From: Silene noctiflora
Taxonomy: Eukaryota; Streptophyta; Magnoliopsida; Caryophyllales; Caryophyllaceae
DNA length: 21,495 nucleotides
NCBI GenBank assembly: GCA_009801015.1
Contig: VHZZ01005628.1
Coordinates: forward strand, 634 to 22,128
Direction of reading: 5' to 3'
A model generated the notes under the pieces. That model was given only the letters and a program-made list of their open reading frames with translations. It made no database searches and was not told the origin of the DNA. Both the position numbers and the translations under genes were made by a program. Shown here piece after piece: positions 10,801-19,412 of the stretch (position 1 is the stretch's first letter; the number at the start of each line of letters is the position of its first letter).

Positions 10801-12144
10801 CCATTATGTATTTGGACTATACTACAAAAAGAGCATTCATATGAGTGAGTTAAATTTAATAAACACCACTAAACAATTCCATAAATCTGAAAAGTTCAAC
10901 CGGAATCTACAAACAATTATACTCCGTACAAACTAAACTACCTAATCACTACCTTGTCACATCTAACTCAACTTTTTTTTTCCCATAACTCCTATGTAGA
11001 ACTATTGAAAATGTAAAATTGTGCATTATCGTCGCCACACAAACATTTCTAACCACTAATCATTAAACAAATCCGTAAATCTGAAAAGTTCAACCGGAAT
11101 GTGCAAAACTGTAGTCCGTACATACTATACTACCTAACCACTGAACGTCTATTACGTAACTCCCAACTTTTTTTTTCGTAGATCGCATGAAAAACAATTT
11201 CAAATGTAAAATGATATACTCGTATTATCCGGCTGCAGACCGTTTGTAGTCGTTATACCCATGTAAAAATGACCCAATAAGAACACATCCGGACCAGATC
11301 CCAAAATAAAAATAACCCGACTGCTCAGGCCTGATATGTGCTATCACACCCAAAATAACCTGCCTCGAATGTCATTCGCCAAGTCTAGCGGAATCTACAA
11401 AAACTATACTCCGTACATACTATACTACCTAATCACTTCCTTATGAACGTCTACTACGTAACTCCGACTTATTTATTACGTAGCTCGTACAAAAACCTAT
11501 TGCAAATGTACAATCATATACTCGTATTAACCGGCTGCAGACCATTTATTGGAATGATTCAGGTCGACACCAAACTATGTACAGCATTAAGACTATGTTG
11601 TTGTAGTCGTAATACCCATGTGAAAATGTGACTCGCAACTAAAATGACCCAATACAAACACATCCGGACCAGATCCCAAAATTAAAATGACTCGAACTGA
11701 TCAGACCCAAAATGTGGCAACACACCCAAAATAACCCGACTCGAATGTCATTGGCCAAGTCTAGCGGTGGTCCCCAAAATGATATGAAAAGCATGAAGAT
11801 TACAATTCTCGAGCACAAACTAGTAATTATAAACTAACCAGTCGTGTGATTAGTTAATAATTAACTAATTACAAAAAAAATACTAATTAAGTAGAGTAAT
11901 TAATAAACAATGTAACACGCAAAAGTAAAGAAAGGGTGAATTAATTAATTAGTTAATTAAAAATTACCTGTTCAATCATTTTATGACGAAGGACTAAATC
12001 ACGATTAAGAATCTTAATAGCGACAAAATCACCGGTTTCAACATTCTTAGCACATTTAACTTTGGCAAAGTTACCTTCACCAAGTGTTTTACCTAATTCG
12101 TACTTTCCTACCCTCGTCCTCGTTACCGGAGTTCTTCCGTTCAT
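4817..12144 (-). CDS. CIPK9: CBL-interacting protein kinase, CIPK9/CIPK3 group
   Basis: This is a Ser/Thr kinase that is activated by calcium-bound CBL sensors, which place it at plasma or vacuolar membranes. In Arabidopsis, CIPK9 and relatives act in potassium, magnesium and stress signalling. The spliced 444-residue product matches the family length (Arabidopsis CIPK9 is about 447). Visible motifs are the glycine loop GEGNFAKVK (22-30), Lys44 in VAIKI, HRDLK (136-140), DFG (156-158), activation-loop Thr174 in HTACGT, APE (183-185), the NAF/FISL CBL-binding motif MNAFELIS (313-320), and the phosphatase-interaction region RETRFTSQ...[11 protein letters not shown] (340-364). The start is fixed by MNGRTP preceding the [14 protein letters not shown] family core. 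[13 protein letters not shown] and PNLMTLYK favour CIPK9 over CIPK3, CIPK23 or SOS2. No interruption is seen. Odd residues are YPSW where the family has CPPW, and DF where it has GF in the regulatory domain. Confidence 0.95.
8013..8044. repeat. Short 8-bp tandem repeat in intron 5
   Basis: Four near-identical units run GTAGAACC, GTAGAACT, GTAGAACT, GTAGAAGG. This is a simple-sequence tract with no coding role. Confidence 0.85.
10150..10721 (+). mobile_element. Solo LTR in intron 1 (Ty1/copia-like)
   Basis: A 572-bp block starts TGTTGG and ends CTAACA, the TG...CA form of LTR termini. It is flanked by a perfect 5-bp target duplication GAATG (10145-10149 and 10722-10726). A TATA box (TATAAATA, 10454-10461) in the middle suggests plus-strand transcription, antisense to the kinase gene, with an RNA start near 10485-10490. 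GC-rich pairs (CGGGGGCAACGGCCCCG at 10320-10336) and a 22-bp palindrome lie inside. No second LTR, primer site or internal region is present, so it is a solo LTR left by recombination. The copia assignment rests on the TGTTGG/CTAACA ends and size and is tentative. The clean duplication argues for a fairly young event, but with a single LTR no age can be computed. Ambiguous bases lie at 10479 and 10486. Confidence 0.8.
10392..10413. repeat. Perfect 22-bp palindrome in the solo LTR
   Basis: CTGAAGGGTTG followed by its exact reverse complement CAACCCTTCAG gives an 11-bp perfect stem with no loop. It lies about 40 bp upstream of the LTR TATA box. Confidence 0.9.
10861..11767. repeat. Diverged tandem repeat in intron 1, three copies
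   Basis: Three direct copies are seen. Copy A (about 10861-11049) and copy B (about 11050-11388) both start with an ACCACTAA..AAATCTGAAAAGTTCAACCGG head. Copy B and copy C (about 11389-11767) share TCCGTACATACTATACTAC, TTACGTAACTCC, CCGGCTGCAGACC, ACACATCCGGACCAGATCCC and end with AATGTCATT.GCCAAGTCTAGCGG. Copy C carries extra sequence near 11545-11600 and lacks the head. The 3' parts contain GACCC-type words like those at 12489-12870. The array lies only about 200 bp inside intron 1 from exon 1. Confidence 0.8.
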
Positions 12145-12500
12145 TCTCCGACCAAATTGTGTTAATTCAAGTAATTAGGGTTACGAAGTTGGGGGATTTA
12201 ATCCGAGGTTTTAGTTATGGAGTTTTTTAATTTTTATGTTTTTGGTGGGAATTGTAGGGGAGTTATTTCGGTGAGTAATATAGGAGCATGGAGGAGAAGG
12301 AAGAGAAAGAGAGAAGGATAATAACTAACTAGATAGTCACTCGATAAGGGGAAGCGGAAAAGACGCGTAAATGGATTGCGGGTCCCTCGGAGTCTTAGAC
12401 CCAGAAAATTTTGATCCGATTGGAGACCCGGAATAAATTGATATATTCGTTGTAAAAATTAAAACAAAAGTAGCATCTCATACTTGTGGATGTCAATGGG
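12145..12500 (-). promoter_or_regulatory. 5' leader and proximal promoter of the CIPK gene
   Basis: Read on the minus strand, a pyrimidine-rich TTCTCTCTTTCTCTTCC tract (12317-12301, extending to about 12291) resembles plant Y-patch or 5'-leader sequence near a transcription start. Between it and the start codon is an AT-rich leader of about 145 bp. A short upstream ORF, 8 codons plus stop (12289-12263), begins at CCATGC. ACGCGT at 12363-12368 matches the CGCG box bound by calmodulin-regulated CAMTA factors, a single and weak hint. No convincing TATA box was found. Confidence 0.4.
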
Positions 12501-12870
12501 CGTGGCGGTAGAGTTGGTAAAAGTGACCCGACTTGATAAAGCTGACTCGATATTGGAATTTGACCCAAATGTATGACCCGAAAGTGACCTGACTTGAGTG
12601 ATCCGAAATTACCCGATCAATCCGGATTGAATTAATTAAAGCAAAATCATGACCCGAAATGACCAAAACGACCTAGATCGAACCGACCCAAAATGAACAT
12701 ATCTGAAGTGTTCTGACCTAAAAATGAGTCGGTCTGAAAATGACCCGATAAATTATTGACCAAAAAATAACCCAATCCGCATTGACTCGATCCATACCCG
12801 ACTTGAATGACCATTTGTCAGGTTTAGGCGCGGGTATATGTGAGTATCGCGCCGTACCAGCTCTAATTGG
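12489..12870. repeat. Degenerate GACCCGAA-type repeat
   Basis: The stretch is packed with variants of GTGACCCGA, ATGACCCGAAA and AATGACC in both loose spacing and spelling. It begins with ATGTCAATGGGC..TAGAGTTGG and ends with GTACCAGCTCTAATTGG, so TAGAGTTGG and CCAGCTCTA form short inverted ends. Such proline- or aspartate-looking word repeats are common non-coding dispersed elements in plants. It sits just upstream of the kinase promoter, and related words occur in the intron 1 repeat. Confidence 0.5.
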
Positions 12871-13171
12871 TATGGGTATAGGTATGGATAGATCTTTCGC
12901 GGGTGATGGGGCGTCCACAATCAACTGTTGGTGGAGGGGTACATGATGACAACAAAGAGGTAGAACTGTTTGAGGATGCACAAAGTCGCAGTTGCGGTGG
13001 TCGTTGGTAGGAAAGCAAGGCACGACGGTCAAAGTGACCTATATTTATAGACGAAATGGTAGAGAAGAGGATGCCAAGGTGAAGAATGGTGGTCGACGGC
13101 TGAAGATGGCGGCGAAACATGAGTGGCCGTAGTGAATGTTGGTTTAGAATGCGGTAAATAATGGGCGATTG
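12871..13171. other. Unassigned spacer
   Basis: This is a G-rich plus strand with GGTATGGGTATAGGTATGG near the left. The small minus-strand open frames here have simple composition and no recognisable domain. I see no gene or element. The last five bases before the LTR are GATTG, the expected position of a target duplication whose partner is not found in the window. Confidence 0.4.
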
Positions 13172-14811
13172 TGTAATACCCGGATATTTTGGGATCCGTA
13201 CGAGAACCTTGAGATGCGTTAAAGGGCCAACGGACTGGATAAGGAGCCATTCGAGAGTAAAATATAGCCTTACACTAGATCAAGTGAAGCTTAAACTAGA
13301 CCGAGTGAAGATTTAAGTGGACCGAGTGAAGCATATAGTGGACCGAGTAAGCTGGTATTGGACCGAGTAAATTTGACTCGACCGAGTACAGGGTGTACTC
13401 GACCGAGTGAGCGGCACCCGGCAGAGGACCGAGTCACTCGACCGAGTGACGCTGTGCAGTACCCGATAAATGACATTTCGACTCCTAAACCTAATTCATT
13501 CCTATCTTCTTCTATATCTCTCTAAACTCTTTCTCTTCTCTCTAAAACCTCTCAAACACCTTTTCTATGCGATTCAAGCTTGCCTTAGAGGATTGTCCAT
13601 CTATCCTTCCTTCCTTCCATCTATGTAAGTAAGATCTATCTTTTTCTAGTATTTATAACCCTAACTTTTGGGGGTTTTGGTTATGGGTAATTATTTTATA
13701 ATTAGTGAGTGTATTATGGGTGATTAGTGGGTAATAATAAGGGGTTTTGTATTGTATAATAGTATAGGATGTATTGTGATAGTATTATGTGACTTGTGTA
13801 GGACGAGACGGTTTCCTGAGACGGGATTGTGTCGGATTTGACTAGATATTGAAGATTTGCTAAAAGGTAGGTTAATCCTACTCAGTTTCGGTATTGCGTG
13901 CATTGTTAATGGTCATTTGTTACTACTTGCATCAGATGAATCGTATTGCATCTCATGTTGGTAATAAGGGATTCGGAAAGTCTCACATGTGTCGGAATTG
14001 GCATTTATGGCATGTTGGCATATCATGTTGTATGGTATATGTTGCATATCGTGATGGTTGCATATGTTGGTGGTTGGTGATGTTATTGTGATTGTTATGG
14101 AGATGTAAGGCAGTTGGGAGACCGTCTTATGCTTGAGTCACCTTTTGGAATTTCCCACTCCATGAGTGATGTGCACATTAATGGCTTGAGTCATGGAGGG
14201 ATACGTGAGGTTGAGTCACGTCGTCTAGCAGGGGATCCGAGTCGCTCTTGGGCCCGATACCACCGGTGTGTCCGGCGTACCTTTTTTGGGTTGTGGTCCG
14301 GCTATGTTGGTGGGCGGTGATGCGGTGTCGTCAACGAGTTGTAGGTACGACTGGGTGTGTCCCGGTATTGGAGTGGCGTTAGTATAACCGAGTCTCGTTC
14401 ATGTAATTGTCGCATTGCATAATCGTATTTCATTCGCCGTGTCTTACATGCTTATATTATCGAAACTGACCGTTTGTGGCTTGTGTAAATTGTCACCTAT
14501 TTTCGGGTGGCCTGTGTTNATCCATATGATATTTCCGATCATATGGAGAGCAGGTTATGTACAGGTTGTTTTTGGTGTCGCGCGGGAGATGGGACGAGCT
14601 TCAAATTTGGAGTCGAGTTGGCATGAGATAGAGTTGTTTAGAGGGTCGTAGTAGTATGACTTGTATTCATTTATTCAATTTTTTACATTTATGTAATTCA
14701 CTAAACCGTTATTTATAAAAAAGGCTTCTTGATTCTATCTTCGAATCACTACCTCGAGAAACTGAGATGGTAATGCTTCAATTGTCTTGGCCGAATAATT
14801 GGGGTGTTACA
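13172..14811 (+). mobile_element. 5' LTR of a Ty3/gypsy-like element
   Basis: This is a 1640-bp LTR that starts TGTAATACCCGG and ends GGGGTGTTACA, followed two bases later by a primer binding site, which fixes the orientation as plus. Parts in order are an upstream region with an eight-copy palindrome array (13294-13450), a pyrimidine-rich leader (about 13498-13560), and a GTAAGTAAG word at 13625-13633. The 3' end shares GAGATGGTAA..GGGGTGTTACA with the reverse LTR at 19977. The length, TGTAATACCC ends and Met-type primer site suit the Tekay/Del chromovirus group, which is an inference. The matching 3' LTR is not in the window. It is a fossil, and its age cannot be estimated from one LTR. An ambiguous base lies at 14519. 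Confidence 0.75.
13294..13450. repeat. Palindrome array 1: 8 copies of (ACTCG)ACCGAGT
   Basis: ACCGAGT cores start at 13300, 13321, 13342, 13362, 13381, 13402, 13428 and 13441. Spacing is mostly 19-21 bp. Three copies (the fifth, sixth and eighth) are the full near-palindrome ACTCGACCGAGT. The array lies 120-280 bp inside the LTR, upstream of its pyrimidine-rich leader, so it sits in the probable U3 promoter/enhancer part. Confidence 0.9.
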
Positions 14812-14813
14812 AA

Positions 14814-14825
14814 GTGGTATCGGAG
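14814..14825 (+). other. Primer binding site, initiator-Met tRNA type
   Basis: A 12-base TGGTATC..AGC word starts two bases after the LTR end. It closely resembles the TGGTATCAGAGC site complementary to the initiator methionine tRNA 3' end, the usual primer of plant Ty3/gypsy chromoviruses. It marks the 5' LTR and the plus orientation of the element. Confidence 0.75.
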
Positions 14826-15425
14826 CGTCGATTTTGGAACCTGAACCAATGAACCAAAATGAATCTAGAAGAATCTAATAAAACGAACCCCCGACATGAG
14901 TACAATGGGAGATCGGTTTTAGACGAGTAGGCGCCCTCATGTCAAAGGTAGTGCCTATTGTCTCGGTTGGTCACCACGTGGGTGGATATAAGTACGGGTA
15001 ACGCAATGTGAATCGTGGTATGGTTGCATGTATGTTGTGCTAATGGATGCATTCATATAATGTGTGTATGTGTGTGTGCGTGTACATGACCTGGATTAGG
15101 ATAATTGTGGAAGTTGGATGAAAAGAGTATGAGTATAACATGTTTCGGGAAGATTGTGGTGCTCGTATACGTAAGAGATATTGGTTTCGAACGTTGGCGT
15201 GTAGATATCATACGTGTGTTTGAATTTTCTATTGTTATTGCTAGGGTAAGAATGATGATGATGGTTGTTAGAATAGCTACGAGTATGAAGGTAATATGAT
15301 GGAGACGACAAGTATAATGTCGTATGAGCTAACCCGGGGTAAGCCACCGCTAGGCGGTGGACTCCCCAACCTTTTATTTTGTTGTAGGGGTACCTCATTC
15401 GAGAATTTTGGACCTCACAGGACCA
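14826..15425 (+). mobile_element. Leader/internal start of the LTR element
   Basis: This is non-coding sequence after the primer site, with a TG-rich microsatellite at about 15060-15086. A GC-rich hairpin CCACCGC-TAG-GCGGTGG (15344-15360) lies near the right end. I cannot tell where this element's leader stops and the next array-bearing element begins. Somewhere near 15300-15375 a second element probably starts, but no clean terminus or duplication is visible. Confidence 0.4.
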
Positions 15426-15619
15426 CTAGACCGAGTATGAGCATCAACTCGACTGAGTGAGGTATAACTCGACCGAGTAGGCCCTTGATTCGGCCGAGTG
15501 GACCGATCCAGAAAATTAGTACATTTCTGGAAAATCCACTCGACCGAGTAGACCGGCCACTCGACCGAGTGGACCTGGACCTGTACTCGACCGAGTGAAC
15601 TCATCCACTCGACCGAGTG
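15426..15619. repeat. Palindrome array 2: 8 copies
   Basis: Cores (ACCGAGT or one-base variants) start at 15430, 15452, 15472, 15493, 15543, 15564, 15590 and 15612. Steps are 22, 20, 21, 50, 21, 26 and 22. Four later copies are exact ACTCGACCGAGT. The 50-bp gap follows the fourth copy, which reads CGGCCGAGTG. Array 3 at 19264 has the same gap at the same place. Confidence 0.9.
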
Positions 15620-17255
15620 GATTACACGGGTAGAATTTACTCGGCTAAAGCACTTTATTTCCTCCTTATTTCACTCTTATCCTCATATCTTCATGTCTTC
15701 ATCACTTTCCTCACCAAAAACTCAACCAAAAACCTCCATTGTCGCTCTATTAGCTTTGAATTCATCTTATTACTTCACTTTTCTTCCTCCTACTCCATTA
15801 ATTTAACAATGTAAGCTTATTTTCTTTCCTTATCCTTTTCCCCAATTTGATTTTTTCTTTAGATCTACACTAGTTTACTTATGTTTTGGTAACTAATTGT
15901 ATGTTTATGCTTAATTCATGATAGCAGTAATCTTTTTACACCATTGTTGTTGTTAAAAATAAAACTTTATGTTGAAAATTTGTCCACCATTGCTGAGCTC
16001 GAAAATAGTAGTTTTTGGGTAATAATTGGGTTTTTTGTGTTTGTTGTTGAGTATAGTTGATTAACAAAGGCTTAACCTTTGTTGTTAGTTATGGATCTTG
16101 CCTTATATGTGAGAAAATTTTGTCTTAAAGACAGTCTTAATTTTTGGATTTTAAGGGAGACCATGCCCAAATTTTGATTTTTATGCATAAAACTTGGTTT
16201 AAGTATACTATAAGACCACCATTTTGACTAGTAAAACTATATATTGTCTTAGAAAGGAAGTTTTCGTCTTAAAAATCTCGTTTTAGAGTCTCGAAATAAC
16301 CTTTGACGAAATTTTGATTATTACATCTCAAACATGGTTTAATGACATTGTTAATCAATAATCTTAATGGGTGTTATCAAGTAAGGGTTAAGATGAAAAT
16401 TTTGTCTTAAAATGAGTCAAATTTTCGCACATGGTAATGACTCAAGGAGTCAAATTTCAATTTTTATACTTCAACATGCTTTAGTTATAACATGTAATGA
16501 CTACCTACCACTACCAAAATACTATGAGACCGTATGTTGAGAAAGTTGCCGTTTTAAAATTTGTAAGCGTCCGAAAATCTTATTACAAACACAGCTAAAT
16601 TTGATTTCCTTACTCTTATCATACTTCACTTGTTCATTATCATCCTAATCTTTTATCATAATGTCTTCTGAAGTCTTACATAAGAAAATTGTCCATTTTA
16701 TTTTTGGAAATGGGTAGTATACCTACCCGGATTTTTATTTCTTTCAACTAAATGTTGTCTTGATTGTGTTTTGCACCCCAAATGTGGTTGGTAATGTCAT
16801 GTATTATTTGCAACTTAAAACTCTTAAAGTCTAGAAATAATTGGGTGTTGTTAATTAGTCTACCCGGATTTAATCCTCGTACCTAGTTCAAGCTAAAAGC
16901 TTCTTTTGACTTCTCCGTTTTTGCTATGATGGGTGTCCTGAGATTTCCCAATTATGTGGAGTGTGGAAGCATGTCAACAAATTTTAAAAATCCTATGTTC
17001 GTTTCCATGAGGTAATAAAGTCAAAGTTTTAATTACTTCCTGTCACCTTAATTAGAATGAAAATGCAAGTAGTATTTGTCAAGATTTTGTTTTCATCTCC
17101 GAGTAAGTAAACTTTCTCTAAATGAAAGCCATGTCATTTCTTTAGTTGTGATAACTATTAATTTAAAACATGGGGGAAAACTTCTATACCATTCCGAGCT
17201 ATTTAATTCTTACGTCTTCCGTTCCGTATCTTGTTGTGTGAATTCATCTTGTAGC
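15620..17255 (+). mobile_element. Long non-coding leader of the Athila-like fossil
   Basis: It begins with a pyrimidine-rich tract (about 15650-15790), as do the LTRs after their arrays, and continues as AT-rich sequence without coding potential up to the ORF1-like region. It may be an LTR remainder, a long 5' untranslated leader, or both. No LTR end plus primer site was recognised inside it. I could not place an element boundary. Confidence 0.35.
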
Positions 17256-19062
17256 ATGTCAAGGAACGCTAGAACCGGCCGTGGAAGGAACGCCCGTCAA
17301 CAACAACCACAAGAACCAGAGGCTCCACTCGCCATTACAATTCCCGAGTACTCGGAGATAAACTTTGGGAGTGAGGATCATCAGGATAATTTCCTTATCC
17401 TAGCCATTAGGAGGATGGCGGCGACGAAGTTTGTGTAGGTGGACACGTTGGAGGCCTTGGGAATTGAGATGGAGGTCCACGACATCTTTAGGGTCCTTGG
17501 GTTGGAAGGAATATACAATTTATAGAAGATAAGCTACGACAACCTTAGCCTTTAGTTCTTAAGCTCCTTCACCTACAACGATAGCACTCACGCCGTGAGT
17601 TTTAGGATCAAGAACACCCCTTTTAATTTATCTAGTGATGACTTGTTGATCGATTGGGGGTGAGGAGGCGAGCCCCGGGTATACATGATGAGGTGGAGAA
17701 AGACATGAAAACCGGAAAGTAATTCTACCTCTATACTAATAAAAAGAAGATCGGGGTTAGTAGCATGAAGGTGAACGATGTTGAACATCCGATCCTAAAA
17801 GTCTTCCTACACTCCTTGACCCACCTCCTATATGGGACAAAATACACGAGTAAGCTTAATTCAACAGAGGTGATAATCCTAAACTCTTACCTCAACCCCC
17901 GCTTTGAGGAACCCTTCTACTTTAATGTCGTGTCCTTGGTGTGTGGTGCTTTGGCAAGGATGACTGACTTGGACTAGTGATCCTTAGATTGTAGGGCTCT
18001 GGCGACTCGGCTAGCCAAGAACTTGTTGGATTATGAGCCGGGGGCGGTGGACGTGCCCATGTCTAGAGGAGTTGTGTATTTCGACCTTTCGTGGATGAAG
18101 TATAATTCTTGGATGGTGGATGGGAAGGAGAGGGGCACTTACTTTTAGAAAGTGGACGGACCTTGGCACATGAAACTTCCCGCCGAGGAAAGACTATTCC
18201 CGACCTCACACCTAGAGAGAGTGGAACCACCTCACCCCCGTGCCCGACACTACACCTTCCCGAGTGGCCTTACCTTTGATATTGTGGATGAAACCGTAGA
18301 ACGGAGTACCCCTCCACCACCTTCTCCAACTCATCCTTCCGTTAGCCGAGCTTCTACATTATTCTCCCGACCTATGCCTACACCTATGCCTTTGCCGATG
18401 ATGCACCCACCTTACACCGAGGGCTATGCCCAACCTAGCCAAACTATGACTCCAACTAACTTTTGTCCTATATCATTCATCAGGTGAACACCGATTTGGT
18501 GTTGAGGGACATGACTGAGGCGGCTTATAACCAAGGAGTGCAGCCCGCCCACTGTCCTAGCTTTTGGACTAGACCGGGAGATACTTCAGGTGTATTTAAA
18601 TCCTATGGTGTCCAACCATCGGATTAGGGTACCAATAACCCGTTTGGTTTGGGGCACTTGCGTGACCCATGGATGGGTGCCCCTGGGACCCATTTTGATA
18701 ACACCTCTCAAGGAGTTGGATTTGGGGAAGGAACATCTGGGGCGGCCACGGAGGCCGCGGAGCAAGGGGATGAAGGTCATGGAGATGGCGGTTATAACGA
18801 GGGTGGTTATAACAATGGTGATGGTGGCCTTAACGAGGGTTTCTATGGCCATGGTGACGGTGGGTATAACCGGGGTTTTCGTGATCTTGTGATGATTGAG
18901 AGCGCGGAGACCTTCTCGGAGGGACTAGAGGATGAAGACCAAAAGGAGTACAGCACCGCGAGGGAGGAAGAACCCGCTAAAAATTCGGGGGCCTTAGTGA
19001 GATGGGTAAGGAAGCTCGGGAAGAGGAAGAATTCCTCCCATTATCTAGATCGTTTTCTTTGA
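17256..19062 (+). mobile_element. Fossil Athila-like ORF1 (gag-side) region
   Basis: Separate stretches read like the ORF1/gag-side protein of plant Athila (Ty3/gypsy) elements: a basic, glutamine-rich start (MSRNARTGRGRNARQQQ), a LSSFTYNDSTHAVSFRI segment of the FLSSF...FR.. type, a HPILKVFLHSLTHLLYGT segment like the family's HP.LRYF..LA..LFG, then a proline-rich linker (about 18230-18450) and a Gly/Tyr/Asn-rich tail with GDGGYNEGG-type repeats (about 18770-18875). The region is broken by roughly half a dozen interruptions and is a fossil. No protease, reverse transcriptase or integrase follows. Assignment to Athila rests on remembered motif style. A generic plant retrotransposon gag-like protein is the alternative. 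Confidence 0.6.
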
Positions 19063-19263
19063 GTCGGGATAGTGTAATGGTCGTGTCGGATTAGTTGTTG
19101 AACAAATTATTTCTTTGTGTTGTAACCCGGCCATAAGGCCAATTCTAGTAGACTTGTTACGATGAGATGGTGTAGTAATCACCATTGGGACTTATTTTCA
19201 TGTATGTGTAACAATAAGTAGGCTTAGAGACCAATTTTTGCCGATACCTCTACTGCCCAACGG
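19063..19263. other. Downstream flank of the ORF1 fossil
   Basis: This is short non-coding sequence between the ORF1-like region and the third palindrome array. No polypurine tract or LTR start could be identified with confidence. Confidence 0.35.
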
Positions 19264-19412
19264 TACTCGGTCGAGTGCCTCATCCACTCGAACGAGTGAT
19301 CTTCTACTCAACCGAGAATACCTCCTTACTCGGCCGAGTGCGCTATAATAAGATTCTAGAAAGTTGTAAAATTTTCCTACTCGACCGAGTCAACCCATCT
19401 ACTCGACCGAGT
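19264..19412. repeat. Palindrome array 3: 6 copies
   Basis: Copies start at 19264, 19286, 19306, 19328, 19379 and 19401, with steps 22, 20, 22, 51 and 22. The fourth copy is ACTCGGCCGAGT, followed by the long gap, then two exact ACTCGACCGAGT. Gap words (GATTCTAGAAAGTT..TTTTCC) resemble those of array 2 (GATCCAGAAAATTAG..). Arrays 2 and 3 are therefore homologous although now quite different, and they flank the ORF1 fossil like diverged terminal or subterminal repeats. Confidence 0.85.

Larger units (their letters stand above)
4817..12144 (-). other. Exon map of the CIPK gene (14 coding exons)
   Basis: In transcript order the coding exons are 12144-11968, 9165-9103, 8724-8653, 8490-8383, 8266-8186, 7392-7339, 7256-7131, 7050-6961, 6831-6709, 6288-6178, 5843-5727, 5645-5589, 5059-4985 and 4897-4817 (ending in TAA). 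Every exon length is a multiple of three and every junction is phase 0. All 13 introns read GT...AG. Introns range from about 80 bp (introns 6, 7 and 11) to 2802 bp (intron 1). This dense pattern is that of the intron-rich CIPK clade, as opposed to the single-exon clade. Intron 1 carries nearly all the inserted DNA. Intron 5 (793 bp) and intron 12 (529 bp) hold nothing recognisable beyond a short 8-bp repeat. Confidence 0.92.

Noticed and set aside
4817-12144. Kinase locus as a pseudogene
   Set aside because: All 14 exons splice in phase with GT-AG borders, no internal stop, the full catalytic motif set and normal family length.
12718-13250. Overlapping minus-strand open frames upstream of the LTR
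   Set aside because: They come from the GACCCGAA repeat and G-rich spacer. Proline/histidine/serine-rich composition without a domain.
13296-13450. CRISPR-like spaced repeats
   Set aside because: Repeats of 7-12 bp with spacers of about 9 bp inside a plant LTR. Size and context do not fit a CRISPR array.
15096-15398. Overlapping open frames on both strands near 15.1-15.4 kb
   Set aside because: Simple-sequence composition (His/Tyr/Ser-rich from TG/AT repeats) inside a retroelement leader, with no conserved motif.
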